DNA of 64,000 nucleotides from Rhodococcus sp. HM1 (GCF_023218075.1 NZ_JALPTB010000025.1:17276-81275); one strand, 5' to 3'; positions 28,009 through 37,756 are shown, counted from the stretch's first letter. The notes: generated by a model from the sequence alone, not told the origin. Numbers and translations: made by a program.

Positions 28009-29301
28009 GTGAGCGAACCGGTGAAGACCACGAAGAGGGTACGTGCGGGCGTCGGCTGGACACTGCACGGTGACGGCCGCCGCATCACCCACGGCGGGGT
28101 CGTTGCTCCGGACGAACGGTTGTCCTGGCCGCGGACCGTCGGCATCGGCATGCAGCACGTCATCGCCATGTTCGGAGCCACCTTGCTGGTGCCGACGATC
28201 ACCGGTTTCCCGGTCACCACGACGCTGCTGTTCTCCGGGATCGGCACCGCGCTGTTCCTGCTGATCACGCGGGGCCGGGTGCCCAGCTACCTCGGTTCGT
28301 CCTTCGCCTTCATCGCCCCGCTCACCGCGTCGGCGGCCGATGGACCCGCCGCGCAACTGGGCGGCATCGTCGCCGTCGGCGTGCTGCTCGCCGTCGTCGG
28401 GCTCGTGGTCAAGGCGCTCGGCGCCCGCGTCATCGACGCCGTGATGCCGCCGGTGGTGACCGGCGCGATCGTCGCGCTCATCGGCCTGAACCTGGCCCCC
28501 ACCGCCGTCGGCTCGTTCGAGGCGCAGCCGCTGATCGCCGCGATCACCCTGGTCTCGATCCTGCTGGTCACCGTGCTCGGTCCCGGCCTGCTCGGCCGGC
28601 TCGGCATCCTCGTCGGTGTCGTGATCGGCTGGGTGTTCGCCGCGGTCACCGGCGGTCTGGCCGACGACCGGCTCACGGCGCTGCGCGACGCCGCCTGGTT
28701 CGGGGTTCCGGAACTGCGCGGCCCCACGTTCCAGCTGTCGGTCGTGCTGGTCGCGCTGCCCGTGGTGATCGTCCTGATCGCCGAGAACGTCGGCCACGTC
28801 AAGGCCGTGTCCGCGATGACCGGACGCAATCTCGACGACGTCGCCGGCGATGCCCTGTTCGCCGACGGCCTGGCTACGACCCTCGCCGGCTTCGGGGGCG
28901 GCTCGGGCACGACGACCTACGCCGAGAACATCGGGGTCATGGCCGCCACCCGCGTCTACTCGACCGCCGCGTACTGGGTTGCCGCGGCCACCGCCGTCGT
29001 CCTGGCGTTCTCCCCGAAATTCGGCGCACTCGTCTTCACCGTCCCGGACGGCGTGCTCGGCGGCGCGACCCTGGTCCTGTACGGCCTGATCGGCATCCTC
29101 GGCGTCCGCATCTGGATGGACGCGAAGGTCGACTTCACCGACCCGGTGAACCTCACCGTCGTGGCTGCCGCGCTCGTCGCGGGCATCGGCGACCTGACGC
29201 TGTCGATCGGATCGGTCGAACTCGGCGGCATCGCATGGGGATCGATCGGCATCCTCGTCGCCTACCCGATCCTCCGGAAGTTGGCGAACCTCCGAGGGTG
29301 A
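28009..29301 (+). CDS. NCS2 uracil/xanthine permease
   Basis: A 430-residue nucleobase:cation symporter-2 family protein with about 12-14 membrane segments. Family features include MQHVIAMFGATLLVPTITG near the start and the substrate-region GGSGTTTYAENIGVMAATRVYS. UraA-type uracil transport is most likely; xanthine is an alternative. The GTG at 28009 is assumed. It lies 41 bases after ptsI, with no functional tie to the PTS. Confidence 0.88.
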   Translation: MSEPVKTTKRVRAGVGWTLHGDGRRITHGGVVAPDERLSWPRTVGIGMQHVIAMFGATLLVPTITGFPVTTTLLFSGIGTALFLLITRGRVPSYLGSSFAFIAPLTASAADGPAAQLGGIVAVGVLLAVVGLVVKALGARVIDAVMPPVVTGAIVALIGLNLAPTAVGSFEAQPLIAAITLVSILLVTVLGPGLLGRLGILVGVVIGWVFAAVTGGLADDRLTALRDAAWFGVPELRGPTFQLSVVLVALPVVIVLIAENVGHVKAVSAMTGRNLDDVAGDALFADGLATTLAGFGGGSGTTTYAENIGVMAATRVYSTAAYWVAAATAVVLAFSPKFGALVFTVPDGVLGGATLVLYGLIGILGVRIWMDAKVDFTDPVNLTVVAAALVAGIGDLTLSIGSVELGGIAWGSIGILVAYPILRKLANLRG

Positions 29302-29422
29302 CCCTGCCGCCGTTCCACACCGGCGACAACTGTCACAAAACGTGCTCGCTCCTGTCAGCGTCACAACAGGTGGTACTTGCCTACCGTAAGGGCGAAGTAC
29401 GCCGTGACCTACAGGAGCGCAC

Positions 29423-30565
29423 ATGGAACGCACCCTCTTCGAACCCGAACACGAACTCTTCCGCGAGTCGTACCGGAAGTTCCTCGAGCAGGAGGTGGCA
29501 CCCTTCCACGAGCAGTGGGAGAAGGACAAGATCGTCGACCGTGAGGTCTGGAAGAAGGCCGGGGCGCAGGGCTTTCTGGGCATGGCCGTTCCCGAGGAGT
29601 ACGGCGGAGGCGGTGTCGACGACTTCCGGTACAACGTCGTGCTCACCGAGGAGACCACCCGCGGCGGCTACAGCGGTGTCGGTTTCATGCTGCACAACGA
29701 CGTCGTGGCTCCCTACCTGCTGAACCTCGCGAACGAGGAGCAGAAGCAGCGGTGGCTGCCCGGCTTCTGTTCCGGCGAGATCATCACCGCCATCGCGATG
29801 ACCGAACCCGGCACCGGTAGCGACCTGCAGGGCATCAAGACCCGTGCGGTGCGCGACGGCGACGACTGGATCCTCAACGGCTCCAAGACGTTCATCACCA
29901 ACGGCATCAACGCCGACCTGGTGATCGTCGTTGCCTGCACCGACCCCGAGAAGGGCGCCCAGGGCTTCTCGCTCCTCGTCGTCGAGCGCGGCATGCCCGG
30001 TTTCGAGCGCGGCCGCAATCTCGACAAGATCGGTCTCGACGCGCAGGACACCGCGGAGCTGAGCTTCGACAACGTGCGCGTGCCCGGCGCGAATCTGCTC
30101 GGTGAAGAGGGCCTCGGCTTCATCTACCTGATGCAGAACCTCCCGCAGGAGCGCCTGTCGATCGCGGTGGTCGCCGCGGCCGCCATGGAGCAGGTCCTCG
30201 AGGACACCCTGCAGTACTGCCGCGACCGCAAGGCGTTCGGCAAGTCCATCGGCAAGTTCCAGAACACCCGGTTCGAGCTGGCCGAACTCGCCACCGAGAC
30301 GCAGATCGCGCGCGTGTTCGTCGACAAGTGCATCGAGTCGCTCAACGCCGGCACGCTCACCGTGCCGGAGGCGGCGATGGCGAAGTACTGGACCACCGAC
30401 AAGCAGGTCGAGCTCATCGACCGGTGCCTCCAGTTGCACGGCGGCTACGGCTACATGCGTGAGTACCCGGTCGCGAAGGCGTACCTGGATGCTCGCGTGC
30501 AGAAGATCTACGGCGGCACCAACGAGATCATGAAGGAGGTCATCGGCCGTTCGCTGAACGTCTGA
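29423..30565 (+). CDS. Acyl-CoA dehydrogenase, LCAD type (FadE20-like)
   Basis: A 380-residue FAD enzyme introducing the 2,3-double bond into acyl-CoA in beta-oxidation. The C-terminal segment reads YGGTNEI, with Gly where MCAD has its catalytic Glu. The base is therefore expected at Glu243 in PQERLSIA, as in long-chain acyl-CoA dehydrogenase. Other features are AMTEPGTGSDLQG and LHGGYGYMREYP. AGGAG precedes the ATG. It corresponds to fadE20 (Rv2724c), near lexA in mycobacteria. Confidence 0.92.
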   Translation: MERTLFEPEHELFRESYRKFLEQEVAPFHEQWEKDKIVDREVWKKAGAQGFLGMAVPEEYGGGGVDDFRYNVVLTEETTRGGYSGVGFMLHNDVVAPYLLNLANEEQKQRWLPGFCSGEIITAIAMTEPGTGSDLQGIKTRAVRDGDDWILNGSKTFITNGINADLVIVVACTDPEKGAQGFSLLVVERGMPGFERGRNLDKIGLDAQDTAELSFDNVRVPGANLLGEEGLGFIYLMQNLPQERLSIAVVAAAAMEQVLEDTLQYCRDRKAFGKSIGKFQNTRFELAELATETQIARVFVDKCIESLNAGTLTVPEAAMAKYWTTDKQVELIDRCLQLHGGYGYMREYPVAKAYLDARVQKIYGGTNEIMKEVIGRSLNV

Positions 30566-30584
30566 GCGACCTTCCGGAAAACCA

Positions 30585-30622
30585 CATCGGGGCGGTACCG
30601 CAATCGCGGTACCGCCCCGATG
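30585..30622. terminator. Bidirectional terminator, fadE / lexA
   Basis: A perfect 17-bp inverted repeat (arms starting CATCGGGGCGG) with the 4-nt loop AATC between two convergent genes. There is no long T-tract, but the stem is very strong and serves both directions. Confidence 0.85.
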
Positions 30623-30637
30623 TCGTTGTGGGAGATC

Positions 30638-31345
30638 TCAGATCTTCCGGATCACGGTGACGACCTTGCCGAGGATGACGGCGTCGTTGCCGGGGATCGG
30701 TTCGAACATCGGATTGTGCGGCATGAGCCACACGTCCTTCTTCACTCGCTTGAAGGTCTTCACGGTGGCTTCCCCGTCGAGCATCGCAGCGACGATGTCG
30801 CCGTTCTCGGCGACGTTCTGCTGGCGCACGACCACCCAGTCGCCGTCGCAGATCGCGGCGTCGATCATCGATTCGCCGACGACCTTGAGCAGGAACAGCG
30901 ATCCCTGGCCGACGAGTTCGCGGGGGAGCGGGAAGACGTCCTCGACGGCCTCCTCGGCGAGGATCGGGCCACCGGCCGCGATCCTGCCCACGACCGGCAC
31001 CATCGCCGCGGACGGTACCGCCGACGTTGCGGGAGCGGTGGTCTCGGTGCTGTCGTCGGGGGTGACCGCGCTGTCCTCGAGGCCGCGGACATCGACGGCG
31101 CGCGGCCGGTTGGCGTCGCGCCGCAGGAAGCCCTTGCGTTCGAGGGTGCGCAGCTGATGGGCCACGGACGACGTGGAGTTGAGCCCGACAGCGTCGCCGA
31201 TCTCCCGGATGCTCGGCGGGTACCCTCGCTCGGCCACCGAATCGCGGATCACTTCGAGAACGCGCCGCTGGCGCTCGGTGAGCCCGGCCGTCGAATCGGC
31301 GACGACCGTCCGGGCGGGGCCGCTCGCGGAGTTGGCGTCCGTCAT
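30638..31345 (-). CDS. lexA: SOS repressor LexA
   Basis: A 235-residue LexA. The winged helix N-terminal domain (about 20-82, [22 protein letters not shown]) is joined by a linker to the S24 peptidase domain. The self-cleavage bond is Ala124-Gly125, and the catalytic dyad is Ser159 (GESM) and Lys196 (ATVKTFKR). GGAGGT precedes the ATG. An SOS box overlaps its -35, so it should be autoregulated. Its targets in this window include recA and the divergent chiZ-like gene. Confidence 0.97.
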   Translation of the reverse strand: MTDANSASGPARTVVADSTAGLTERQRRVLEVIRDSVAERGYPPSIREIGDAVGLNSTSSVAHQLRTLERKGFLRRDANRPRAVDVRGLEDSAVTPDDSTETTAPATSAVPSAAMVPVVGRIAAGGPILAEEAVEDVFPLPRELVGQGSLFLLKVVGESMIDAAICDGDWVVVRQQNVAENGDIVAAMLDGEATVKTFKRVKKDVWLMPHNPMFEPIPGNDAVILGKVVTVIRKI

Positions 31346-31396
31346 GGTCGTGACCTCCGTGCGTCGAGTGTCGGATGTGCTGGTTGTGATGTATCG

Positions 31397-31437
31397 AATC
31401 TATCCGCATTCGCGCGCGTTATCAAACACCTGTTCGA
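31397..31437 (-). promoter_or_regulatory. lexA promoter with overlapping SOS box A
   Basis: Read on the minus strand: -35 TTGATA (31425-31420), 17-base spacer, -10 TAGATT (31402-31397). SOS box A at 31422-31437 (plus strand TCAAAC, ACCT, GTTCGA; 11 of 12) overlaps the -35, giving direct autorepression. Confidence 0.8.
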
Positions 31438-31485
31438 GATTTCCGGCTCGAAAAGCTGACAAGTCGATCATGGCGTGGTAGAAAT

Positions 31486-31550
31486 TCGAACAGATGTTCT
31501 TCGAACCTTTGATCGAACGAAGGGTCGACATAGATCGAACACTTGAGCGA
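31486..31550 (+). promoter_or_regulatory. Array of four SOS-like boxes over the chiZ-like promoter
   Basis: Four TCGAAC half-sites, each with a matching partner after 4 bases: 31486-31501 (GTTCTT), 31501-31516 (GATCGA), 31513-31528 (GGTCGA) and 31535-31550 (GAGCGA), scoring 10-11 of 12. They abut or overlap. A possible promoter, TTGATC (31509-31514), 16 bases, TAGATC (31531-31536), is buried in the array. Confidence 0.7.
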
Positions 31551-31617
31551 TCGAGCGAGAAATGCGCAGTTCGCGCAGCCGATCGAGTACCGCGACCGGT
31601 CGAGCACGGAGGATCCG

Positions 31618-32118
31618 ATGGGTGCAGCAGCAGTTCGCCGAACCGAGTGGAACGAGTTCACGACCGGCCCGATGCGGGTCGACCCCGCCCACGAGCGGGA
31701 CGCCCGGATCTATCGCTTCCCGGTCCGGCCGCCGTTTCCCCGCCCGAATGCGGGACACATCGAATACCGCCGTCCGGCAGCGGCTCCCGTCGCGTGCACC
31801 GACCGCACCCGCCCGGCGGCGCTGTCGTTCCCCCGGGCCGTGCGGCAGACGGTGGTGACGGTGCTCCTCACTGCGACCGCGCTCGTCGCGATCCTCGCGG
31901 TGGGGTACCTGCGGACGAGCGAGGTCGCGGCGCATGTTCCGCGCACCGACGTCGCGGTCGTCAGAATCGGCGAATCGCTCGCCGACGTCGCCGCCCGGAT
32001 CGCCCCGGACGCCGCCACGGTCCAGGTAGTGGAGCAGATCTCCGAGCTCAACATGCTGTCCGGCACCACGGTGCGTCCCGGTCAGCAGCTCATCGTTCCG
32101 GTCGTCGGCCGCGGGTGA
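31618..32118 (+). CDS. chiZ: LysM membrane protein, ChiZ/Rv2719c-like
   Basis: A 166-residue protein with a cytosolic N-terminal region, one membrane segment at about residues 78-98 (VVTVLLTATALVAILAVGYL) and an external LysM domain (about 113-163, ending TTVRPGQQLIVPVVGRG). It matches the position and build of M. tuberculosis ChiZ (Rv2719c), a DNA-damage-induced cell-wall protein that restrains division. The ATG at 31618 follows GGAGGA at good distance. It is divergent from lexA, with SOS-like boxes over its promoter. Orthology rests on synteny and architecture. Confidence 0.85.
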   Translation: MGAAAVRRTEWNEFTTGPMRVDPAHERDARIYRFPVRPPFPRPNAGHIEYRRPAAAPVACTDRTRPAALSFPRAVRQTVVTVLLTATALVAILAVGYLRTSEVAAHVPRTDVAVVRIGESLADVAARIAPDAATVQVVEQISELNMLSGTTVRPGQQLIVPVVGRG

Positions 32119-32186
32119 GCTGCCGTGCTCGACCGGGGACCGGACCGGGACGAATCCGGCCGGCAGGTATTGTCGATTCCTGTAAG

Positions 32187-32204
32187 CCACACCACCCCGT
32201 GTGG
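32187..32204. promoter_or_regulatory. Inverted repeat upstream of nrdR
   Basis: CCACAC (32187-32192) and GTGTGG (32199-32204) around 6 bases, about 100 bp before nrdR. It loosely recalls an NrdR box, but the AT-rich centre is missing. It could equally be a small leader hairpin. Confidence 0.3.
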
Positions 32205-32301
32205 TCGCGTCGGGGCAGCTCCACCTCAGGGCGGGGATGACCTCGGGAAGACGGTTCGACGCCGACGTCGCGGCCCGCACGGCAGCGACGAAGGAACCGA
32301 C

Positions 32302-32778
32302 ATGTATTGCCCGTACTGCCGGCACCCGGATTCTCGGGTCGTCGATTCGCGCGAGGCCGATGAGGGCGCCGCGATCCGCCGGCGCCGGGCATGTCCCGAA
32401 TGCGGCCGCCGATTCACCACCGTCGAAACCGCGGTGCTGTCCGTCGTCAAGCGCAGCGGCGTGACCGAGCCGTTCAGCCGCGAGAAGGTCGTGCGCGGCG
32501 TCGCCCGCGCGTGCCAGGGTCGCGCGGTCGACAACGACGCGCTCAACCTGCTGGCGCAGCAGGTCGAGGACGCGGTGCGGGCCAAGGGTTCTCCCGAGGT
32601 GCCCAGCCACGAAGTCGGTCTGGCCATCCTCGGCCCGCTCCGGGACCTCGACGAGGTCGCCTATCTGCGATTTGCGTCCGTGTACCGGGGCTTCAGCTCG
32701 GCGGAGGACTTCGAACGCGAGATCAAGGAACTGCGCGAGCATCAGGCGCGGCGCAGCACCGACCCCGGCGAGGACTGA
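32302..32778 (+). CDS. nrdR: Ribonucleotide-reductase repressor NrdR
   Basis: A 158-residue regulator that senses ATP/dATP and represses ribonucleotide reductase genes. The zinc ribbon uses Cys3, Cys6, Cys31 and Cys34 (CPYC and CPEC), followed by an ATP-cone domain (about 46-136). AAGGAA lies before the ATG. The lexA, chiZ-like, nrdR order is the mycobacterial one. No nrd structural gene lies in the window. Confidence 0.95.
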   Translation: MYCPYCRHPDSRVVDSREADEGAAIRRRRACPECGRRFTTVETAVLSVVKRSGVTEPFSREKVVRGVARACQGRAVDNDALNLLAQQVEDAVRAKGSPEVPSHEVGLAILGPLRDLDEVAYLRFASVYRGFSSAEDFEREIKELREHQARRSTDPGED

Positions 32779-32828
32779 CCCTCGCGGGTGTCGGTGCGGC
32801 GCACGGCTCGGCGCCGGTGCTCGACCGT

Positions 32829-35800
32829 TCAGCGAATCGCGCTGATGGCCTTCATGATTCGCTTCTCCGACACCGGGATCCGAGTTCCAAGGCCCTGCGC
32901 GAACAGGCTCACCCGCAGCTCCTCGATCAACCAGTACACCTCGTTCACGTCCGCGCCGGCCCGGCGTTCCTCGGGCAGCCGGGCGAGCAGCCGATCGTAT
33001 TCGGCGTACACCCGGTCGAGTACGTCCATGCCCTGGGCGTCGCGGTGGGCGCTCGCCGGAAGTGCCTCGAGGCGCTGCGCTGCGGCGGCGAGATATCTCG
33101 GCAGGTCCGCGAGACGGCGACTGCCGAGGTCGGTCACGAAGCCCGCGAACAGCAGCGAGGCCAGTTGCTCCCGCACATCGTCGGCGGCCTCGCCGCGCAC
33201 CCGGTCCAGCAGCACCCCGACCTCGTGGGCCCGGGACAGCGCCGGCACCACCAGCTTCAGCAGCGCCGACACCCGGCCGGGCAGCTGCGCCCGGACCGTC
33301 TTGACCATCGCCTCGAATTCCTCGGGGGTCCGGATCGGCGCGCCGTGCGCCGCGACCAGTTCGTCGACGGCGCAGGCCCGGCAGTCCTCGAGCAGCGCGT
33401 CGAACGAACCGTCCGGATTGCGGCCGAGCGCGAGACGTTCCGCGTTGGTCAGCCCCGACGTGGCGGCGCGCGCCTGCGTCGGAACCGCCGCCAGCAGCAG
33501 CGCCCGCAGGCCGGTGCGGGTCGCGGCGCGTTGTGCCTGCGGGGTGCTCAGGACTCGGACCGCGACACCGGACCCCTCGCTCACCAGGGCCGGATAGCCG
33601 GTCACCTGCTGGTTCCCGACCGTGCGCGTCACGGTCTCCGGCAGCGTGCCGAGCGTCTCTGCCGTCCACACCAGCGCCGGCGCGCGTTCGGTGCTCGACG
33701 CAGCGCGCGCCACCTCCGCGTCGACGCGCACCGCCAGCTTCTTGCGCAGGTCCGCCAGGCTCTTGCTGTGCCCCAGGACCTTCCCGCGCTCGTCGACCGC
33801 CGCGAACGTCAGCCGCAGATGTTCGGGCAGGGCCGCGACGTCGAAATCGCTCGGTTCGATGCGGCAGTTCCCGAGCCGCGACAACTCGCGGGCCATCGCG
33901 TTGACGAGCGGCTCGCTGCGCGGGGTGACCGACGCGAGCGCGGCCGCCGCGAAGTCCGGTGCCGGAACAACTTGGCGCCGAAGCTGTTTCGGCAAGGTCT
34001 TGATCAATGCCGTCACGAGTTCGTGACGCATGCCCGGCACGAGCCAGTCGAACCCGACCGGGCGGATCCCGGCCAGCAACGCCACGGGGATGCGGGCGGT
34101 CACGCCGTCCTGTTCGGTGCCCGGCTCGAACTGGTAGGTGAGCGGGAACTGCACATCGCCCTGCCGCCACGCGTCGGGATAGTCCCCCTCGAGCACTGCG
34201 GCGGCGTCCTGATTGACGACCGTTTCCGGGGTGAACGTCAGCAGTTCGGGATCCTGCTGGCGCGCCTTCTTCCACCACGTGTCGAAATGCCTGGCCGACA
34301 CGGCATTCGGTCCGACCCGTTCGTCGTAGAAGGCGAACAGCGTTTCGTCGTCGACGAGGATGTCCCGTCGCCGCGCACGATGCTCGAGTTCCTCGACGTC
34401 CTCGAGCAACGCCCGGTTGGCGTGGAAGAACTTGTGCCGCGTGCGCCATTCGCCCTGCACCAGCGCGTGCCGGATGAACAGGTCGCGCGAGACCTCCCGA
34501 TCGATCGTGCCGTACTGCACCGGGCGTTGCGCCACGAGAGGGATGCCGTAGAGCGTGACGCGCTCGTAGGCCATCGCCGCCTCGCGTTTGATCGACCAGT
34601 GCGGCTCCGAATACGTGCGTTTGACCAGATGCGGGGCCAATTTCTCGACCCATTCCGGCTCGATGCGCGCCGCCATGCGCGCCCACAATCGTGACGTTTC
34701 GACGAGTTCGGCGGCCATCACCCAACGCGGTGGCTTCTTGAACAGCGACGACCCGGGGAAGATCGCGAAACGCGAACCGCGCGCCCCGAGATAGTCCCGC
34801 TTGTCGCCCTCGCGCAGCCCGACGTGGGAGAGCAGACCGGCGAGCAGCGACTGGTGGATCGAGTCCTCGGAGACGTCCTGGTGGCGGGTCTCCCAGCCGA
34901 GGTTCAGGGTGATCTGACGCAGCTGCCCCTGCAGGTCCTGCCATTCGCGGATCCGCAGCCAGTGCAGGAACTCGTTGCGGCACATCTTCCGGAACTGGTT
35001 GGACGACAGTGCTTTCCGTTGTTCCTTCAGATAGTCCCACAGGCGCAGGAAGGCCAGGAAATCGGAGCCCTCGACCGCGAAGCGGGCGTGCTTCTCGTCG
35101 GCTGCCTGCTGGAACTCGGCGGGACGTTCACGCACGTCCTGGATCGACAACGCCGCCACGATGATCAGCACCTCGCGCAGACAGCCGTTGCGGTGGCCCT
35201 CGACGATCATCCGCGCCATCCGCGGGTCGACGGGCAGCCGCGCGAGTTCGCGGCCGGTCGCGGTGAGCTTGGGCAGCTCGTCGCGCTTGGCCGGCTCGAG
35301 GGCACCGAGCTCTTCGAGCAGCGCGATGCCGTCGCGGATCGCGCGCGGGTCCGGTGGTTCGACGAACGGGAACGACGCGATGTCGCCGAGACCGAGCGCG
35401 GTCATCTGCAGCACCACCGACGCCAGGTTGGTGCGCAGGATCTCCGGTTCGGTGAACTCCGGGCGGGCTTCGAAGTCCTCCTCGGAGTACAGCCGGATGC
35501 AGATACCGTCGGCGACGCGGCCACAGCGACCGGACCGCTGCCGCGCCGACGCCTGCGAGATCTCCTCGATAGGCAGCCGCTGCACCTTGGTCCGCACCGA
35601 ATAGCGCGAAATGCGCGCGGTGCCGGGGTCGACGACGTAGCGGATACCGGGGACGGTCAGCGACGTCTCGGCGACGTTGGTGGACAACACCACCCGGCGG
35701 CCCGTGTGCGGGGTGAAGACCTTGTGCTGCTCGGCCGCCGACAACCGCGCATACAGCGGCAGGATCTCGGTGTTGCGCAGCTTGCGGTCGCGCAGGGCGT

Positions 35801-36722
35801 CGGCGGTATCGCGGATCTCGCGTTCACCGGAGAGGAACACCAGGATGTCGCCGTCACCGGCGGCCTGCAGTTCCTCGACCGCCTCGCACACCGCATCGAC
35901 GGGATCCCGGTCGATCAGCTGATCGCCGACCTCGACCGTGAGCGGCCGGTACCGGATCTCGACCGGGAACGTCCGCCCCGACACCTCGACGATCGGTGCC
36001 GGGGTCCCGTCGGGGGCGGCGAAGTGCCGTGCGAACCGTTCCGGATCGATCGTCGCCGAGGTGATGATCACCTTCAGATCGGGCCGTCGGGGCAGCAGCT
36101 GCTGCAGGTAGCCGAGGATGAAGTCGATGTTGAGGCTGCGCTCGTGAGCCTCGTCGATGATCAGGGTGTCGTAGCGGCGCAGCAGCGGGTCGCGCTGGAT
36201 CTCGGCGAGCAGAATGCCGTCGGTCATGAGCTTGACCAGTGTCGAGTCCGACACCTGGTCGGTGAAGCGCACCGTGTAGCCGACGGTCTCGCCCAGTTCG
36301 GTGTCGAGTTCCTCGGCGAGACGTTCGGCGACCGCCCGCGCGGCGATGCGCCGCGGCTGGGTGTGCCCGATCAGCCCGCGCACACCGCGACCGAGTTCGA
36401 GGCAGATCTTCGGGATCTGCGTGGTCTTGCCCGAACCGGTCTCGCCGGCCACGACGACCACCTGCCGGTCGCGGATCGCGGCCGCGATGTCGTCCTTGCG
36501 CTGCGACACCGGCAGCGTCTCGGGATAGGTGATCGCGGGGACGGCGGCGGCCCGCTCGGCGAGGCGGATGCGGGCCCGTTCGATCTCGGCGGCGATCGCG
36601 GTGAGCGCGTCGGCGCCGCGAGCGCGATCGAGCTTGCGGCGGAGACGTTGTTCGTCGCGGAGCGACACCTCGGCGAGGGCCGACTTCAGGTCGCGGCGGT
36701 TCGGGGCGGGAGAGATGGACAT
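32829..36722 (-). CDS. hrpA: ATP-dependent RNA helicase HrpA
   Basis: A 1297-residue DEAH-box helicase. Motif I GETGSGKT is at residues 93-100, DEAH at 190-193, SAT in IITSATID, and motif VI in QRSGRCGRVADG. HA2 and OB-fold domains and the long C-terminal DUF3418 region follow. The usual length for actinobacterial HrpA is about 1300. The ATG at 36722 (MSISPAPNRRDLKS) is preferred; open reading upstream has non-coding composition. HrpA acts in mRNA processing and release of collided ribosomes. It converges on nrdR with a 50-bp gap. Confidence 0.95.
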   Translation of the reverse strand: MSISPAPNRRDLKSALAEVSLRDEQRLRRKLDRARGADALTAIAAEIERARIRLAERAAAVPAITYPETLPVSQRKDDIAAAIRDRQVVVVAGETGSGKTTQIPKICLELGRGVRGLIGHTQPRRIAARAVAERLAEELDTELGETVGYTVRFTDQVSDSTLVKLMTDGILLAEIQRDPLLRRYDTLIIDEAHERSLNIDFILGYLQQLLPRRPDLKVIITSATIDPERFARHFAAPDGTPAPIVEVSGRTFPVEIRYRPLTVEVGDQLIDRDPVDAVCEAVEELQAAGDGDILVFLSGEREIRDTADALRDRKLRNTEILPLYARLSAAEQHKVFTPHTGRRVVLSTNVAETSLTVPGIRYVVDPGTARISRYSVRTKVQRLPIEEISQASARQRSGRCGRVADGICIRLYSEEDFEARPEFTEPEILRTNLASVVLQMTALGLGDIASFPFVEPPDPRAIRDGIALLEELGALEPAKRDELPKLTATGRELARLPVDPRMARMIVEGHRNGCLREVLIIVAALSIQDVRERPAEFQQAADEKHARFAVEGSDFLAFLRLWDYLKEQRKALSSNQFRKMCRNEFLHWLRIREWQDLQGQLRQITLNLGWETRHQDVSEDSIHQSLLAGLLSHVGLREGDKRDYLGARGSRFAIFPGSSLFKKPPRWVMAAELVETSRLWARMAARIEPEWVEKLAPHLVKRTYSEPHWSIKREAAMAYERVTLYGIPLVAQRPVQYGTIDREVSRDLFIRHALVQGEWRTRHKFFHANRALLEDVEELEHRARRRDILVDDETLFAFYDERVGPNAVSARHFDTWWKKARQQDPELLTFTPETVVNQDAAAVLEGDYPDAWRQGDVQFPLTYQFEPGTEQDGVTARIPVALLAGIRPVGFDWLVPGMRHELVTALIKTLPKQLRRQVVPAPDFAAAALASVTPRSEPLVNAMARELSRLGNCRIEPSDFDVAALPEHLRLTFAAVDERGKVLGHSKSLADLRKKLAVRVDAEVARAASSTERAPALVWTAETLGTLPETVTRTVGNQQVTGYPALVSEGSGVAVRVLSTPQAQRAATRTGLRALLLAAVPTQARAATSGLTNAERLALGRNPDGSFDALLEDCRACAVDELVAAHGAPIRTPEEFEAMVKTVRAQLPGRVSALLKLVVPALSRAHEVGVLLDRVRGEAADDVREQLASLLFAGFVTDLGSRRLADLPRYLAAAAQRLEALPASAHRDAQGMDVLDRVYAEYDRLLARLPEERRAGADVNEVYWLIEELRVSLFAQGLGTRIPVSEKRIMKAISAIR

Positions 36723-36793
36723 GCTGAAGAGACAGCCTAGCGAAACACGATCGTCGGGCCCCGTCACAGGCACGCTTCGGGAACGGCGAGCGG

Positions 36794-37756
36794 TCAGTCG
36801 GCCGGGGCGGGTGGGCGCTCGGTCTCCCGGACCCGCGCGATCACCCGCGCGAAGACGTCCCGGAACGGGGCGTGCACCGTGAAGTGGGTGAAGCCGTAAC
36901 GGTCGCGCGCGTTCAGGATCTGCGCGGCCATCTCCTCGACCGTGCCGATCAGCAGGAACGGGGTGTCGAGCAGGTCGCCCACCGGCAATCCGAGCCTGTG
37001 CGCGACGGACGCCGCCGCCGCTTCCCGGTCGTCGGTTTCGAGCACCAGCTGGAGCAGGGTGTGCCACTCGATGTGGTCGGCGCGCGGCCCGGCGCAGGCC
37101 CGCGCGAACCGGACGCGGTCGTCGGCTTCGGTTGCCGACCCGATCCGGAAGGTGCCCGGGGGACGGCCTCGCACCTGGTACGCGCCGGCGACACCGACGA
37201 TGTCCGCGTGCGCCGCCGCGATCGCGAGGATCCGGTCTCCGGTGCCACCGACGATCAGCGGCGGACCCTCACCGCCGAAGCCGTGCCGCTGGACCGGTCG
37301 CAGCACCGGCATGCCGAAGGCCTCGCGCATCGCGGCCTGTGGCTCGTAGCCGGGATGCGCGAAGAGTCGCCGCAGTTCGGCGATGGTCGCTTCGAGGCGG
37401 TCGGCGCGGGCGCCGAAGGGTTCCCACACGATGCCTGCGGACTCGAACTCCCATTTCATGTGACCCGCACCGAGGCCGACCTCGAGCCGCCCGCCGGTGA
37501 GCGCGTCGGTCGTGGCGATCTCGCGGGCGAGCAGCGCCGGATTCCAGAACCCGGCGTTGAGCACCAGCGTCCCCACCCGCAACCGCTCGGTGGCGTACGC
37601 GGCGGCCACCAGCGTCGGGAACGGTGCCGGCACCCCGAGGTGATCCGCGGCGAAGAGTGCGTCGTATCCGGCCTCCTCGACGGCCCGGCAGGACCGTGCG
37701 AAGGCCTCCGGGGACTCGATGCCGAGTACGTTGACGGAGAACCGGAATCCGGTCAT
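36794..37756 (-). CDS. LLM-class F420-dependent oxidoreductase
   Basis: A 320-residue luciferase-like flavin-fold enzyme of the actinobacterial F420-dependent (TIGR03621-like) type. FRFSVNVLGIESPEAFARS at the start, ADHLGVPAPFPTL and GLGAGHMKWEFESAG are characteristic. The start ATG at 37756 is chosen because sequence upstream overlaps the divergent promoter zone. Substrate is unknown; coenzyme F420 rather than FMN is inferred from the family. Confidence 0.84.
   Translation of the reverse strand: MTGFRFSVNVLGIESPEAFARSCRAVEEAGYDALFAADHLGVPAPFPTLVAAAYATERLRVGTLVLNAGFWNPALLAREIATTDALTGGRLEVGLGAGHMKWEFESAGIVWEPFGARADRLEATIAELRRLFAHPGYEPQAAMREAFGMPVLRPVQRHGFGGEGPPLIVGGTGDRILAIAAAHADIVGVAGAYQVRGRPPGTFRIGSATEADDRVRFARACAGPRADHIEWHTLLQLVLETDDREAAAASVAHRLGLPVGDLLDTPFLLIGTVEEMAAQILNARDRYGFTHFTVHAPFRDVFARVIARVRETERPPAPAD

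Noticed and set aside
29423..30565. Inactive acyl-CoA dehydrogenase because the C-terminal YEGT Glu is Gly
   Set aside because: Long-chain and isovaleryl types use a Glu in helix G instead; Glu243 in PQERLSIA fills that role.
32187..32204. NrdR box upstream of nrdR
   Set aside because: Only the ACAC/GTGT ends fit; the centre is GC-rich instead of AT-rich, so kept only as a low-confidence inverted repeat.
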